Shown here: positions 1 through 7,823 of the stretch, in pieces
How the letters are laid out: each line of letters starts with the position of its first letter
How positions within the stretch are numbered: the stretch's first letter is position 1
NCBI RefSeq assembly: GCF_947499845.1
Contig: NZ_CANMPM010000001.1
Span: 186,001 to 250,000, forward strand
DNA length: 64,000 nt
Source: an uncultured Pseudokineococcus sp.
Lineage (GTDB): Bacteria; Actinomycetota; Actinomycetes; Actinomycetales; Quadrisphaeraceae
Direction: 5' to 3'
Position numbers and translations under genes: made by a program
Notes under the pieces: generated by a model
Databases searched by the model: none
What the model was told of the DNA's origin: nothing
Seen by the model: the letters and a program-made list of their open reading frames with translations, nothing else

Positions 1-1283
1 ACCGCTTCCTGTCCGCCGTCCAGATCGGCGTCACGGCGGCCGGCTTCTTCGCCTCGGCGTACGGCGGGGCGACCATCGCCGGCCGGCTCACCCCCGTGCT
101 CGAGGGCTGGGGCGTGCCGAGCGGCCTCGCCGGCACCGTCTCGCTCGTCGTCATCACGGCGCTGGTCTCCTACGTGTCGCTCGTCCTCGGCGAGCTCGTG
201 CCCAAGCGCATCGCGCTGCAGAAGCCCGACACCGTCTCGCGGCTCGTCGCGCCGATGCTCGACCGCATCGCCAAGCTCGCGACGCCGGTCATCTGGCTGC
301 TCGACAAGTCGACGAACCTCGTGGTCCGCCTCCTCGGCATGGACCCGGGGGAGGAGCGCGACGAGGTCAGCGAGGAGGAGCTGCGCGAGATGGTCTCGAC
401 GCACGAGGACCTCGACGACGACGAGCGCCGCCTCATCGACGACGTCTTCGCCGCCGCCGACCGCCGCGTCGCCGAGGTGATGATCCCGCGCACGGAGGTC
501 GAGTTCCTCGACGGCGGCCTCACCCTCGAGGAGGCCGCCGGCGAGATCGAGCACCAGGCGCACTCGCGCTACCCGATCACCGGCGAGGGCGTCGACGACA
601 TCATCGGCTTCGTCCACGTCCGCGACGTCCTCACGGCCCTGCGCCACCAGGACCCGGCGAGCCGCCTGACGACGGTCATGCGACCGGTGAGCCTCGTCAC
701 CGGCACCCAGGCGGTGCTGCCCGCCCTGTCGGAGATGCGCCGCACCCGCCGCCACATCGCCGTCGTCGTCGACGAGTACGGCGGCACCGACGGCATCGTC
801 ACCCTCGAGGACCTCGTCGAGGAGCTCGTCGGCGACATCCAGGACGAGCACGACAGGGCCGAGGCGGACGCGGGCGCGGCGGTGCGCGGCCAGGTCGAGG
901 TGTCCGGCCTCCTCCACCGTGACGAGGTCGCCGACGAGACGGGGGTCCAGCTGCCGGAGGGGAGCTTCGAGACGCTCGGCGGCTTCGTCATGGCCGAGCT
1001 CGGCCGCGTGCCCGCCGAGGGGGACTCCGTCGAGGCCCTCGGCCACCGCTTCACCGTCCTGCGCCTCGACGGCCGTCGCGCCGACCGGGTGTGCGTCGAG
1101 CGGCTCGGCGGCGACGACGAGGAGGGCGACGGCGCGGAGGACGGCGAGGCAGGCTCGTCCGGCGCCGGCCGCGAGCCCCACGGGAGGGCCGGCAGCGGCG
1201 AGGTCGGCACGGGCGTGACGGCCGGCGCCAGCGGCGGAGCGGACGGCGCCGGCGGGGCGAGCGGCGGTCCGGGGCGGGACTGA
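1..1283 (+). CDS. CNNM/CBS domain membrane protein, CorC/HlyC family (5' partial)
   Basis: The reading frame is open from base 3 and the start lies outside the window, so the N-terminus is missing. The visible part begins inside the CNNM (DUF21) transmembrane domain and carries its characteristic GELVPKRIALQ stretch. Two CBS repeats follow, with MIPRTEVEFL in the first and GTDGIVTLEDLVEELVGDI closing the second. A CorC_HlyC domain comes next. The last ~55 residues are a Gly/Asp/Glu-rich tail that is probably disordered. Family members are membrane proteins linked to divalent cation (Mg2+/Co2+) efflux or tolerance; the 'hemolysin' label is historical. The stop lies 7 bases before menC, so the two may be co-transcribed, but no functional link is evident. 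Confidence 0.9.
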   Translation, partial: RFLSAVQIGVTAAGFFASAYGGATIAGRLTPVLEGWGVPSGLAGTVSLVVITALVSYVSLVLGELVPKRIALQKPDTVSRLVAPMLDRIAKLATPVIWLLDKSTNLVVRLLGMDPGEERDEVSEEELREMVSTHEDLDDDERRLIDDVFAAADRRVAEVMIPRTEVEFLDGGLTLEEAAGEIEHQAHSRYPITGEGVDDIIGFVHVRDVLTALRHQDPASRLTTVMRPVSLVTGTQAVLPALSEMRRTRRHIAVVVDEYGGTDGIVTLEDLVEELVGDIQDEHDRAEADAGAAVRGQVEVSGLLHRDEVADETGVQLPEGSFETLGGFVMAELGRVPAEGDSVEALGHRFTVLRLDGRRADRVCVERLGGDDEEGDGAEDGEAGSSGAGREPHGRAGSGEVGTGVTAGASGGADGAGGASGGPGRD

Positions 1284-1290
1284 GGCGCGC

Positions 1291-2403
1291 GTGAGCGCCT
1301 GGACGGGCGGGACCCGGTCGCCCGCGCCGTGGCCCCCGCCGGGCGCGGAGGGCGCCCGCCTCCCCGCGGCGGAGGAGCTGCTGGCCGGCGCGTCCGTCGT
1401 CGTCCTGCCGCTGCGGACGCGCTTCCGCGGGCTCCACGAGCGCGAGGCCGTGCTGCTCCGCGGCCCGGCCGGGAGGGCGGAGTTCGCGCCCTTCGCCGAG
1501 TACGACGACGCCGAGGCGGCGTGGTGGCTGGCCGCCGCCGTCGAGGCGGCCTGGCTCGGCCCCCCGCCGCCGGTCCGCGACGCCGTCCCCGTCAACGCGA
1601 CGGTCCCCGCCGTCCCCGCCGAGGAGGTGGCCGAGGTCGTCGCCCGCACGCCCGGCGCGCGGACGGCCAAGGTGAAGGTCGCCGAGCCCGGCGTCCCCGC
1701 GGACCTCGCGTTCGTGCAGGACCTCGAGCGGGTCGCCGCCGCCCGCGCCGCCCTCGGGGCCGGTGGGCGGGTACGGGTCGACGCCAACGGCGCCTGGTCC
1801 CCGGCCGAGGCCGAGCGCGCCCTCGCCGCCCTGCGCGGGCAGGGGCCGCTGGAGTACGCCGAGCAGCCGTGCGCCGACGTCGCCGGCCTCGTCGACCTGC
1901 GCGCCCGCCTCGCGGCCGCGGGCGTCGACGTGCCCGTCGCCGCGGACGAGAGCGTCCGGCGGGCGCAGGACCCCCTCGCCGTCGTGCGGGCCGGTGCCGC
2001 GGACGTCGCCGTCCTCAAGGTGCCCCCGCTCGGCGGCGGGCGGGCCGTCGTCGCGCTCGCGGAGCGGCTGGAGCGCGAGCACGGCGTGCCCGTCGTCGTC
2101 TCGAGCGCGCTGGACACGGCCGTGGGCATCGCCGCGGGCGTGCGGGCGGCCGCCGCGGTGCCGGGCCTGCGCCACGCCTGCGGGCTCGCGACGGGCAGCC
2201 TGCTGGCGCGCGACGTCGCCCCGCCGCTGCGCGTCAGCGCCGGGTCGCTGCCCGTCGCCGAGGCCGACCGCGTCCTGGCCGGCCCTGACCCCGACGACCT
2301 CGCGGCGACGGCGGCGCCGCCGGAGCGGGCCCGCTGGTGGCGCGAGCGCCTGCGGCGGGCCCACGCCCTCCTGGCGTCCGCCGCCGCGCCAGCCCGCGGC
2401 TGA
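1291..2403 (+). CDS. menC: o-succinylbenzoate synthase
   Basis: MenC dehydrates SHCHC to o-succinylbenzoate in menaquinone synthesis. The 370-residue protein has the enolase-superfamily layout: an N-terminal capping region, then a barrel. The barrel shows the KxK pair (K127, K129), the metal ligands D164 (in VDANG), E191 (in EQPC) and D219 (in ADES), and the second catalytic lysine K243 (in LKVPP). The GTG start directly follows the upstream CorC-like gene, with no clear Shine-Dalgarno sequence, which suggests coupling or leader-poor initiation. The last ~170 bases overlap the 3' end of the opposing AbrB-family gene. menD lies just beyond, as in Mycobacterium tuberculosis, where menC and menD are also near neighbours. 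Confidence 0.93.
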   Translation: MSAWTGGTRSPAPWPPPGAEGARLPAAEELLAGASVVVLPLRTRFRGLHEREAVLLRGPAGRAEFAPFAEYDDAEAAWWLAAAVEAAWLGPPPPVRDAVPVNATVPAVPAEEVAEVVARTPGARTAKVKVAEPGVPADLAFVQDLERVAAARAALGAGGRVRVDANGAWSPAEAERALAALRGQGPLEYAEQPCADVAGLVDLRARLAAAGVDVPVAADESVRRAQDPLAVVRAGAADVAVLKVPPLGGGRAVVALAERLEREHGVPVVVSSALDTAVGIAAGVRAAAAVPGLRHACGLATGSLLARDVAPPLRVSAGSLPVAEADRVLAGPDPDDLAATAAPPERARWWRERLRRAHALLASAAAPARG

Positions 2404-3520
2404 TCGCGGGCGCCGCCACGAGCATGACGAGCAGCCGGGCCACCTGGACGGCGAGGACGAACGTCACGTCCGAGCCGGTGGACAGGGACGCCGCGAGGAC
2501 GGCGTACAGCCCGCCCGGCGTCGTCGCGAGGTAGCCGTCGAGCAGGCTCGCCCCCGTCAGGGCCGAGAGCAGGACGCCCAGCCCGGCGCACGCCGCGATG
2601 ACGGCGACGATGAGGAGCAGCGCCGCGGGCAGCACCCGGCGGACGACGGCCACCGTCCCGCGGGTGAAGGACAGGCCGGCCTGCAGCCCGATGGCGCCGT
2701 AGGCCACCTGCACGAGCACCCCGGGCACCTGCGCCCCTGCGGAGAGCCCGAGCCCGCCGACGACGGCCGCCAGCACGAGCGGGCCCAGCAGGGTGCCCGC
2801 CGGCACCCGGGACACCCGGCCCAGGAGCGTGCCGACCGGTCCGACGACGGCCACGAGCAGCAGCCCGGCCCACCAGGGCCCGTCCGCCGCGTCGAGCGCG
2901 CCGCGCCCGGAGCCGGTGCCGACGCCGGTCACGAGCAGCACGAGGGGCAGGGACCCCGTGATGACGAGGACGCGCAGGTACTGCACGACGGCGACGAGCC
3001 GCTGGTCCGCGCCGAGGTCGCCGGCGATGGCGACGAGGCCCGAGGCCCCGCCGGCCGTCAGGGCGAAGGTGCCGGTCAGCGGGTCGACGTCGCGGTGGCG
3101 GCCCAGCAGCAGACCGGCCGCCAGGCTGACGACGAGCGTGAGCACCGTGACGACGAGGACGGGCAGCCAGTCCGCCGCCAGTCCCGTGAGGGTCTCCGGC
3201 TGCACCAGGGTCCCGATGAGCACCCCGAGGACCGCCTGCGCGGCCAGCGCGAGCGGCCGGGGCACCGCGCGCGGGCCGCGGGGGTGGTCACCCGCGAGGC
3301 CCGACAGGGCGGCCACGACGCCGACGACGAGGCCCGCGAACAGGACGCCCGAGGGCACGCCCACGAGCTCCAGCGCCCCGCCCGCCGCGGCGGTCAGCCC
3401 CGCGACGGCGGCCCAGCGCCACCAGGGCACCGCACGGACGGCCCGGGCCGCGCGCCCGACGGCGCCCCCGCGACCGGGTGCGCGGGGGGCGTCCCGCTCT
3501 CCTCCCGACGCAGCGCGCAC
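2234..3520 (-). CDS. AbrB-family membrane protein (putative transporter)
   Basis: This is a hydrophobic protein with about ten predicted membrane segments in the duplicated pattern of the AbrB/'ammonia monooxygenase' family (PF05145). Gly-rich motifs include LTAGGASGLVAIAGDLGAD and LLDGYLATTPGGLYAVLA, which resembles the TTPGG signature of the family. The substrate is unknown. The start is uncertain: GTG at 3520 gives 428 residues and GTG at 3430, just before the first membrane segment, gives 398. Reading further upstream would translate an 11-bp tandem repeat, which is unlikely to be coding. The C-terminal ~50 residues are Arg/Pro/Gly-rich and lie antisense to the end of menC. The gene is convergent with menC and divergent from menD. 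Confidence 0.8.
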   Translation of the reverse strand: MRAASGGERDAPRAPGRGGAVGRAARAVRAVPWWRWAAVAGLTAAAGGALELVGVPSGVLFAGLVVGVVAALSGLAGDHPRGPRAVPRPLALAAQAVLGVLIGTLVQPETLTGLAADWLPVLVVTVLTLVVSLAAGLLLGRHRDVDPLTGTFALTAGGASGLVAIAGDLGADQRLVAVVQYLRVLVITGSLPLVLLVTGVGTGSGRGALDAADGPWWAGLLLVAVVGPVGTLLGRVSRVPAGTLLGPLVLAAVVGGLGLSAGAQVPGVLVQVAYGAIGLQAGLSFTRGTVAVVRRVLPAALLLIVAVIAACAGLGVLLSALTGASLLDGYLATTPGGLYAVLAASLSTGSDVTFVLAVQVARLLVMLVAAPAISRGLARRRTPGGRGPAAGARATSGPAPAAPPSPRGRRGQGRPGRGRPRRRAATRR

Positions 3521-3549
3521 GCGCCGATGCTCGCAGCCCGCCGGTCTCC

Positions 3550-3604
3550 GGGCGGCCCGAGGGCGGCCCGGGGGCGGCCCGGGGGCGGCCCGGGGTCGGC
3601 CCGG
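3550..3604. repeat. Five 11-bp GC-only tandem repeats upstream of menD
   Basis: The 11-base unit GGGCGGCCCGG (first copy ends in A, fifth has one substitution) is repeated about five times head to tail between the divergent AbrB-family gene and menD. The unit contains the GGGC/GCCC dyad. The 11-base period is not a multiple of three, which argues against coding, and it is close to one helical turn. It ends about 35 bases before the putative menD -10 element. Confidence 0.75.
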
Positions 3605-3651
3605 GGCGGTCCCGGGCGGCACCGCGGTCGCCGAGCGCCCAGGATGGGGCG

Positions 3652-5547
3652 ATGCCCCACCCCGCCCAGACCTGCGCCGTCGCCGTCGTGGCTGCGCTGG
3701 TCGCCCGGGGCGTGCGGCACGTCGTCCTGTGCCCGGGGTCGCGCTCGGCGCCGCTGGCGTACGCGCTCGCCGACGCCGAGCGGGCGGGCGACCTCGCGGT
3801 CCACGTCCGCACCGACGAGCGGGCCGCCGCCTTCACGGCCCTCGGCGCCGGGCGGGCCACCGGCGTCCCCGCGGCCGTGGTGACGACGTCGGGCACGGCC
3901 GTCGCGAACCTCCACCCCGCGGTGCTCGAGGCCCACCACGGCGGCGTCCCCCTCCTCGTCCTGACGGCGGACCGTCCGCACACGCTGCGGGGCACGTGGG
4001 CCAACCAGACGAGCGAGCTGCAGGCCGGGCTCTTCGGGGCGGCGGTGCGCCTGGCGGTGGACCTCCCGGCGCCGCCGCCGGGTGAGGACCTCGCCGCGCA
4101 CGCCGCCGGGTGGGCCCGCGCCGTGGCCGCCGCGGCCGACGCCGCCCGCGGCCTGGCCCCGCTGGGCGAGGACGGCGGGCCCGCGAGGCCGCCCGGGCGG
4201 CCGGGACCGGCCCACGTCGACCTCGCCCTCGCCGACCCCCTCGTCCCGGAGGGCGACGCCGCTCGCCCGCCCGTGCCTGCGCGCCGTCTGGCCCCGCCGC
4301 CGCGCGGCGGCGAGGTGCACGTGCTGGAGGACGGCCCCCGCACCGTCGTCGTCGCGGGGGACGCCCCGGCGCGCACGGGCTGGGGCGCGCGCTGGCTCGC
4401 CGAGGCGGGCGGGTGGCCCCTGCTCGCCGAGCCGAGCTCCGGGGCGCGCTCGGGCCCCTGCGCCGTGGGCCCCTACCGCCTGCTCCTCGAGCGGCCCGAG
4501 CTCGGCGGCCGGGTCGAGCGGGCCGTCGTCGTCGGCCGCCCCACGCTGTCGCGGCCCGTGGCCGCGCTGCTGGCCGACCCCGCCGTGGAGGTCGTCCAGG
4601 TCGTCGAGCACGCCGACGACCCCGGCCCGGCCCCGCGGCCCGGGCTGCGCCGCGTCGTGGGGACGGCCGTGCCGGCCGCCCTCCTCGAGCGCTCCGCGGC
4701 CGGACCCGTCGCCGGGTGGCACGCCGAGCGCGCCCTCGCGCCGGACGCCTGGCTCGCCGCCTGGCAGCGCGCGGGCCGGGCGGCGGCCCGGGCGCTCGAC
4801 GCCGTGCTGGACGAGCCTGCGGGTGCGTCGGGGCCCGCGCTCACCGGCCCCCTGCTGGCGCGGGAGGTCGTCGCGGCCACGGCGCCCGAGGACCTCCTCG
4901 TGCTCGCGGCCTCGAACGCCGTCCGCGACGCCGACCTCGCCGCCGCGCCCGTCGACGAGCCGGCCCTCGACGCCCAGCGCGCGGTCCCGGCCCCTCCGCT
5001 GAACGTGCCCGCGGACGTGCGCCTCGTCCTCGCCGGGCGCGGACTGGCCGGCATCGACGGCACGCTGTCGGGCGCCGTCGGCGCCGCCCTCGCCACGGGG
5101 CGGCGCACCCGGGTCCTCGTCGGCGACCTCGCCGCGCTGCACGACGTCGCCGGCCTGGCGCTGCCGGTGGACGAGCGCGGGCGCCGGACGGCGTGGTCGT
5201 CGCCCCCGCAGGTGCAGGTCGTCGTCCTCGACGACGGCGGCGGCGGCATCTTCGGGCTGCTCGAGCACGGCGCGCTGGCCGACGCCGAGCCGGCGCGCGC
5301 GGGCGACGTCGAGCGCCTCTTCGGCACACCGCCCGGGGTCGACCTCGTCGCCCTGGCGCGCGGCCTCGGCGCCGGCGCCCGCCGGGTCGAGGACCTGGCC
5401 GACCTGCGCGCGGCCCTGCGCGCGCCCGTGCCGCCCGACGGGCCCGGGCTGGAGGTGCTCGTCGTGCCCGCCGACCGCGCCGGGCTGCGGGGGCTCCACG
5501 CCCGCCTGCGCGCCGCCGTGACGACCGTGCTCGACGACGCCGCGTGA
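3652..5547 (+). CDS. menD: SEPHCHC synthase (menaquinone synthesis)
   Basis: MenD is a thiamin-diphosphate enzyme that joins isochorismate and 2-oxoglutarate to give SEPHCHC, the first committed menaquinone step. The 631-residue protein opens with the CPGSRSAPLAYAL motif, the catalytic-type glutamate E56 (TDERAAA), TTSGTAVANLHPAV and TADRPHTLRGTWANQT. The C-terminal cofactor domain has VGDLAALHD and a Gly-rich LDDGGGGIF loop. The ATG at 3652 starts exactly at the conserved N-terminus, and CAGGAT sits six bases before it, consistent with a leaderless mRNA. The frame is open further upstream, but that part reads into the 11-bp repeats and was rejected. Confidence 0.95.
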   Translation: MPHPAQTCAVAVVAALVARGVRHVVLCPGSRSAPLAYALADAERAGDLAVHVRTDERAAAFTALGAGRATGVPAAVVTTSGTAVANLHPAVLEAHHGGVPLLVLTADRPHTLRGTWANQTSELQAGLFGAAVRLAVDLPAPPPGEDLAAHAAGWARAVAAAADAARGLAPLGEDGGPARPPGRPGPAHVDLALADPLVPEGDAARPPVPARRLAPPPRGGEVHVLEDGPRTVVVAGDAPARTGWGARWLAEAGGWPLLAEPSSGARSGPCAVGPYRLLLERPELGGRVERAVVVGRPTLSRPVAALLADPAVEVVQVVEHADDPGPAPRPGLRRVVGTAVPAALLERSAAGPVAGWHAERALAPDAWLAAWQRAGRAAARALDAVLDEPAGASGPALTGPLLAREVVAATAPEDLLVLAASNAVRDADLAAAPVDEPALDAQRAVPAPPLNVPADVRLVLAGRGLAGIDGTLSGAVGAALATGRRTRVLVGDLAALHDVAGLALPVDERGRRTAWSSPPQVQVVVLDDGGGGIFGLLEHGALADAEPARAGDVERLFGTPPGVDLVALARGLGAGARRVEDLADLRAALRAPVPPDGPGLEVLVVPADRAGLRGLHARLRAAVTTVLDDAA

Positions 5548-5668
5548 GGACGCCGCGGCCCCGCCCGCCGCGGCGGCGGGGGAGCCGCGCGGCCTCCCGC
5601 GCCGGGGGACCACCACCACACGAGGAGCCGGCCTCCGTCGGCCCCGCACCGAGCAGGGGAGCACGCCC

Positions 5669-6547
5669 GTGAACGAGCGCACGCAGGACGAACCGGGACG
5701 CGGGGCCCCCGACCCGGGCAGCGCCACCGACCCCGAGGCGCGGTCCCGGCTCGGCGACAACGACGCGCCGCTCGAGGAGGAGCTCGACGAGGAGGTCGAC
5801 GAGATCGTCGACGAGGGGGCGCAGCGGCTGCACCGCACGTGGACCGAGCTGCTCGTCACCGGCTTCTTCGGGGGGCTGGAGGTGGGGCTCGGGGTGCTCG
5901 CGCTCGTCGCCGTCTACGAGGCCACCGGGAGCCACCTGCTGGCCGGGCTCGCCTTCAGCATCGGCTTCCTCGCGCTGATGCTCGCCCACAGCGAGCTCTT
6001 CACCGAGGGCTTCCTCGTCCCCGTGACGGCCGTCGCCGCCAAGAACGCCTCCTGGCGCCAGCTCGTCCGGCTGTGGGGCGGCACCCTCGTGACGAACCTC
6101 CTCGGGGGCCTCGTCTTCATGGCCATCGCGATGACCGCCTTCCCGTCGCTGCGGTCGACGACCGTGGAGATGGGCGCGCACTTCGTCGACGCCGGGTGGT
6201 CCGCGGAGACGGTCATGCTCGCCGTCCTCGCCGGCAGCACCATCACGCTCATGACGCGCATGCAGCACGGCGCGGACTCCGAGACCGGCAAGGTGGCGGC
6301 GGCCTTCGCCGGCGGCTTCCTCCTCGCCGGGCTGCAGATGGTCCACTCCATCCTCGACTCGCTGCTCGCCTTCGGGGCCCTGCTCGTGGGCGCCCCCTTC
6401 GGCTGGCTCGACTGGCTGGCCTGGTTCGTGCCGACGGCGGCGCTCAACATGGTCGGCGGTCTCGTCCTCGTGACCGCCCTGCGGCTGCTGCGGAGCAAGG
6501 TCGCCATCGACGAGGAGCGCGAGGAGGTCGAGCAGGGGCGCTCCTGA
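5669..6547 (+). CDS. Formate/nitrite transporter (FNT) family channel, YfdC-like
   Basis: FNT proteins are pentameric six-helix channels for small monovalent anions or their acids. This 292-residue protein has an acidic ~50-residue N-terminal extension and then six hydrophobic segments. It carries HSELFTEG (107-114), the family's SELFT signature, and keeps the central-pore histidine in VHSILDS (about 226). It lacks the GNWLV-type segment of classical FocA/NirC and has TITLMTRMQHG instead, which fits the divergent YfdC-like branch, so the substrate is unclear. The GTG start is preceded by CAGGGGA. It sits between menD and menG with no obvious metabolic tie. Confidence 0.85.
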   Translation: MNERTQDEPGRGAPDPGSATDPEARSRLGDNDAPLEEELDEEVDEIVDEGAQRLHRTWTELLVTGFFGGLEVGLGVLALVAVYEATGSHLLAGLAFSIGFLALMLAHSELFTEGFLVPVTAVAAKNASWRQLVRLWGGTLVTNLLGGLVFMAIAMTAFPSLRSTTVEMGAHFVDAGWSAETVMLAVLAGSTITLMTRMQHGADSETGKVAAAFAGGFLLAGLQMVHSILDSLLAFGALLVGAPFGWLDWLAWFVPTAALNMVGGLVLVTALRLLRSKVAIDEEREEVEQGRS

Positions 6548-6586
6548 CGCCGGGGCGCTCGGCGGCGGCTGGCAGACTCCCCGGTC

Positions 6587-7288
6587 GTGACGCGCGCCGA
6601 CCTCGACAAGCAGCCCTCCGAGGTGGCGGCGATGTTCGACGCCGTGGCCCGCCGCTACGACGTCACGAACGACGTCCTGTCCCTCGGCCAGGACCGCCGG
6701 TGGCGCCGCGCCGTGGTGCGCGCCCTCGACGTGCGGCCGGGGGAGCGGGTGCTCGACCTCGCCGCGGGGACGGGCACGAGCAGCGCGCCGCTCGCCGCCC
6801 TGGGCGCGCACGTCGTCGCCTGCGACTTCTCCCTGGGCATGCTCCGCGCCGGCGCCGCGCGCCGCGCCCTGCCCTTCGCCGCGGGCGACGCCACCCGCCT
6901 GCCCTTCGCCGACGGCGCCTTCGACGCCGTCACCATCTCCTTCGGCCTGCGGAACGTCACCGACACCGCCGCGGCGCTGCGGGAGATGCTGCGCGTCGTC
7001 CGGCCCGGCGGACGCCTCGTCGTCTGCGAGTTCTCGGCCCCGACGTGGCGGCCCTTCCGCACCGTCTACACCGAGTACCTCATGCGCGCGCTGCCGCCGG
7101 TCGCGCGGCGCACGAGCTCCAACCCCGACGCCTACGTCTACCTCGCCGAGTCCATCCGCGCGTGGCCCGACCAGCGGGCGCTGGCCCAGCGCATCACCGC
7201 GGCCGGGTGGGGCGACGTCGCCTGGCGCGACCTCACGGGCGGCGTCGTCGCCCTGCACCGCGCGGTGAGGCCCGCGCCCGCGGGGTGA
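6587..7288 (+). CDS. menG: Demethylmenaquinone methyltransferase
   Basis: MenG (UbiE family) transfers a methyl group from SAM to demethylmenaquinone, the last step of ring formation. The 233-residue protein has the UbiE N-terminal signature [20 protein letters not shown] (17-36), the SAM-binding [10 protein letters not shown] (55-64), an acidic motif II region (GDATRLPF) and the UbiE-type SFGLRNVTD and [12 protein letters not shown] segments. The GTG start has CAGACT eight bases upstream and no Shine-Dalgarno sequence, so the message may be leaderless. It follows the FNT gene by 39 bases. Confidence 0.95.
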   Translation: MTRADLDKQPSEVAAMFDAVARRYDVTNDVLSLGQDRRWRRAVVRALDVRPGERVLDLAAGTGTSSAPLAALGAHVVACDFSLGMLRAGAARRALPFAAGDATRLPFADGAFDAVTISFGLRNVTDTAAALREMLRVVRPGGRLVVCEFSAPTWRPFRTVYTEYLMRALPPVARRTSSNPDAYVYLAESIRAWPDQRALAQRITAAGWGDVAWRDLTGGVVALHRAVRPAPAG

Positions 7289-7434
7289 GGCCTGCGCCCG
7301 CGGCGTGAGGGCGGTGCCCGCGGCAGGTGGGTCGCGTCCGACGTGGGAGAGGCGCCTGCGGTCGAGGTGCGCAGTCGGTGGGCCGGTGCTTCAGTTGACG
7401 GCGTAAGCACCGACCCCGAGACGAGGAGCCTCCC

Positions 7435-7608
7435 ATGAGCGCCGCCGACAAGATCAAGAACGCCGCCCAGGACCTCTCCGGCCGGGCGAAGGAGGCCGTG
7501 GGCGGCGCCAAGGACGACGACGCGATGCGCGCCGAGGGCCAGAAGGACCAGGCCTCGGCCGACGTCAAGCAGCGCGGCGAGCACGTCAAGGACGCGTTCA
7601 AGGGCTGA
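7435..7608 (+). CDS. CsbD-like small stress protein
   Basis: This 57-residue, highly charged, Ala/Lys/Asp-rich protein begins MSAADKIKNAAQDLSGRAKE and contains GGAKDDDAMRAEGQKDQA, the CsbD pattern. CsbD proteins are abundant under general stress in many bacteria, and their biochemical role is unknown. The ATG is preceded by a good Shine-Dalgarno sequence (CGAGGAG, seven bases away). The gene stands alone in a 535-base gap between menG and the reductase gene, with its own downstream hairpin at 7641-7669, so it is probably monocistronic. Confidence 0.88.
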   Translation: MSAADKIKNAAQDLSGRAKEAVGGAKDDDAMRAEGQKDQASADVKQRGEHVKDAFKG

Positions 7609-7640
7609 GCCTCCGCTCTCCCTCACTGCTCCGCCTCCCC

Positions 7641-7669
7641 GGGCCCCGTCGCCGCGCGCGACGGGGCCC
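7641..7669 (+). terminator. Terminator-type hairpin after the CsbD-like gene
   Basis: An 11-base perfect stem, GGGCCCCGTCG with CGACGGGGCCC, encloses a 7-base loop. The 3' arm can also pair with downstream CGTCGCGCG, so a competing hairpin is possible. There is no T-tract, as is usual in high-G+C actinomycetes. Confidence 0.6.
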
Positions 7670-7823
7670 GTCGCGCGCCCGGCGAGTCCGCCCGGAGCGC
7701 GACCCGCCGGGCGTCGGGTCATCCGGGCTCCGTACCATGAGGACCACGGTCGGGGGAAGACCCGTCCGGCCCGGGCCGTGCGCCCGTGCGACCCCGCCAC
7801 CCCTCCCGACCCTGCGAGGCGAC

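Noticed and set aside
3478-3651. Upstream extension of menD
   Set aside because: It would translate the 11-bp tandem repeats. ATG 3652 matches the MenD N-terminus and the leaderless pattern.
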